This document shows positions 5,411-6,097 of a stretch of DNA of 6,097 bases, piece by piece. Position 1 is the first letter of the stretch, and the number at the start of each line of letters is the position of its first letter. The notes beneath the pieces were generated by a model. The model made no database searches, had not been told where the DNA came from, and worked only from the letters and a program-made list of their open reading frames with translations. Location: positions 1 through 6,097 of the forward strand of contig DWUW01000211.1 of the NCBI GenBank assembly GCA_019120525.1. The letters run 5' to 3'. The stretch comes from Candidatus Eisenbergiella stercorigallinarum (GTDB lineage Bacteria > Bacillota > Clostridia > Lachnospirales > Lachnospiraceae). Both the position numbers and the translations under genes were made by a program.

Positions 5411-6097
5411 ATGCTGTTTCTCATCATCGGGATCATCGTGATCCTTGTCATCGCCATCCTGTTTTCCGGATATAAGAAGGCGCCGCCGGATACGGCCTTC
5501 ATTATTTCCGGTATGAGGAAAAAGATCATCATCGGCAAGGCCAGCGTGAAGATCCCGTTCCTGGAGCGGATGGACAGGCTGAGCCTGAAGCTGATCGCCA
5601 TTGAGGTGAAGACTACCAACGCGGTTCCCACTGCGGATTATATCAATATCCAGGTGGACGCGGCCGTCAATGTGAAGATCTCCAGCGAACCGGCAAAGCT
5701 GGCGCTTGCCGCCGAGAATTTCCTGAACCAGAACACGCAGTACATCGCCGGCATCGCAAGGGAGGTGCTGGAAGGAAATATGCGTGAGATCGTGGGCCGT
5801 ATGCGCCTGGAGGAAATGGTCAGCGACCGCCAGAAGTTCGCCAACCTGGTGAAGGAGAACGCGGAACCGGACCTGGCTGCCATGGGGCTTGATATTGTCA
5901 GCTTCAATGTACAGAATTTTTCCGACGGCAACGGCGTGATCGAGGATCTGGGTATCGACAACATTTCCCAGATCAAGAAAAAGGCGGCCATCGCCAAGGC
6001 AGAGGCGGAGAAGGAGATCGCCGTGGCCAAGGCGGAGGCGGACCGTCAGGCCAACGACGCCAGGATCAACGCGGAGCGCGAGATCGCCAAGAAGAAT
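5411..6097 (+). CDS. Flotillin family / SPFH-domain membrane protein (3' end outside window)
   Basis: An open frame of 229 codons with no stop runs off the window end exactly at a codon boundary. Residues 2-18 (LFLIIGIIVILVIAILF) form an N-terminal membrane segment followed by positive residues, so the rest is probably cytoplasmic. The SPFH/band-7 domain covers about 25-185, with PPDTAFIISGMRKKIIIGKASVKIPFLERMD-type sequence (25-55), LIAIEVKTTNAVPTADYINIQVDAAVNVKI (61-90) and GLDIVSFNVQNFSD (159-172), close to flotillins such as Bacillus FloT (YuaG). From about 187 begins the Ala/Glu/Lys-rich coiled coil (AKAEAEKEIAVAKAEAD), the flotillin oligomerisation region. Flotillins scaffold membrane microdomains and influence membrane fluidity and protein complexes. 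The ATG at 5411 has AGGAGG five bases upstream. An in-frame ATG at 5378 would add MEECPCRKEEG, but it lies in a hairpin and would put 11 residues, mostly polar, before the membrane segment. Confidence 0.93.
   Translation, partial: MLFLIIGIIVILVIAILFSGYKKAPPDTAFIISGMRKKIIIGKASVKIPFLERMDRLSLKLIAIEVKTTNAVPTADYINIQVDAAVNVKISSEPAKLALAAENFLNQNTQYIAGIAREVLEGNMREIVGRMRLEEMVSDRQKFANLVKENAEPDLAAMGLDIVSFNVQNFSDGNGVIEDLGIDNISQIKKKAAIAKAEAEKEIAVAKAEADRQANDARINAEREIAKKN

Noticed and set aside
1..6097. Mobile elements, CRISPR arrays, phage or toxin-antitoxin systems
   Set aside because: No transposase or integrase motifs, no spaced direct repeats, no paired terminal inverted repeats and no abrupt change in base composition were seen. 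A GH25 enzyme can be a phage endolysin, but the signal peptide and housekeeping neighbours argue against that here.

Overview
The window looks like ordinary, high-GC chromosomal sequence from a Gram-positive, low-GC-phylum (Firmicutes/Bacillota) anaerobe, most likely a clostridial lineage such as Lachnospiraceae. This is inferred from purine-rich AGGAG-type Shine-Dalgarno sites, the scpA-scpB pair next to a D-Ala-D-Ala carboxypeptidase (a neighbourhood also known from Bacillus and clostridia), a GH25 muramidase with cell-wall-binding repeats, and the protein sequences themselves. The species cannot be named from the sequence alone. All seven genes lie on the + strand and both end genes are cut by the window.

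Layout. 1-129 is the 3' end of rpsU (ribosomal protein S21), closed by a 13-bp hairpin terminator. After a 160-nt gap rich in inverted repeats comes a secreted GH25 lysozyme with about six to seven cell-wall-binding repeats (290-1561) and its own strong terminator (1583-1622). Then comes a secreted, probably membrane-associated D-alanyl-D-alanine carboxypeptidase (1684-2961). A short gap holding a good extended -10 promoter candidate leads to a membrane-anchored metallophosphoesterase with a GTG start (3041-3895), then scpA (3914-4786) and scpB (best start 4731, ending 5318), whose reading frames overlap. After a 92-nt gap with three small hairpins, the window ends inside a flotillin/SPFH-domain gene that begins at 5411 and has no stop codon in the window.

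How the genes fit together. The lysozyme and carboxypeptidase act on peptidoglycan outside the membrane. ScpA and ScpB are the kleisin and winged-helix partner of the SMC condensin that organises and segregates the chromosome. The metallophosphoesterase and flotillin are membrane proteins whose substrates or partners cannot be read from the sequence. The likely transcription units are rpsU (ending near 174), the lysozyme alone, dac (perhaps reading on), metallophosphoesterase-scpA-scpB, and flotillin with or without read-through from scpB.

I found no mobile element, CRISPR array, tRNA, rRNA, recognised riboswitch or defence system, and no convincing minus-strand gene. I do not see a clearly new biological system. 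The most unusual points are the overprinted scpA tail/scpB start, the hairpin-rich leaders before the lysozyme and the flotillin, and the odd C-terminal tail of the lysozyme.
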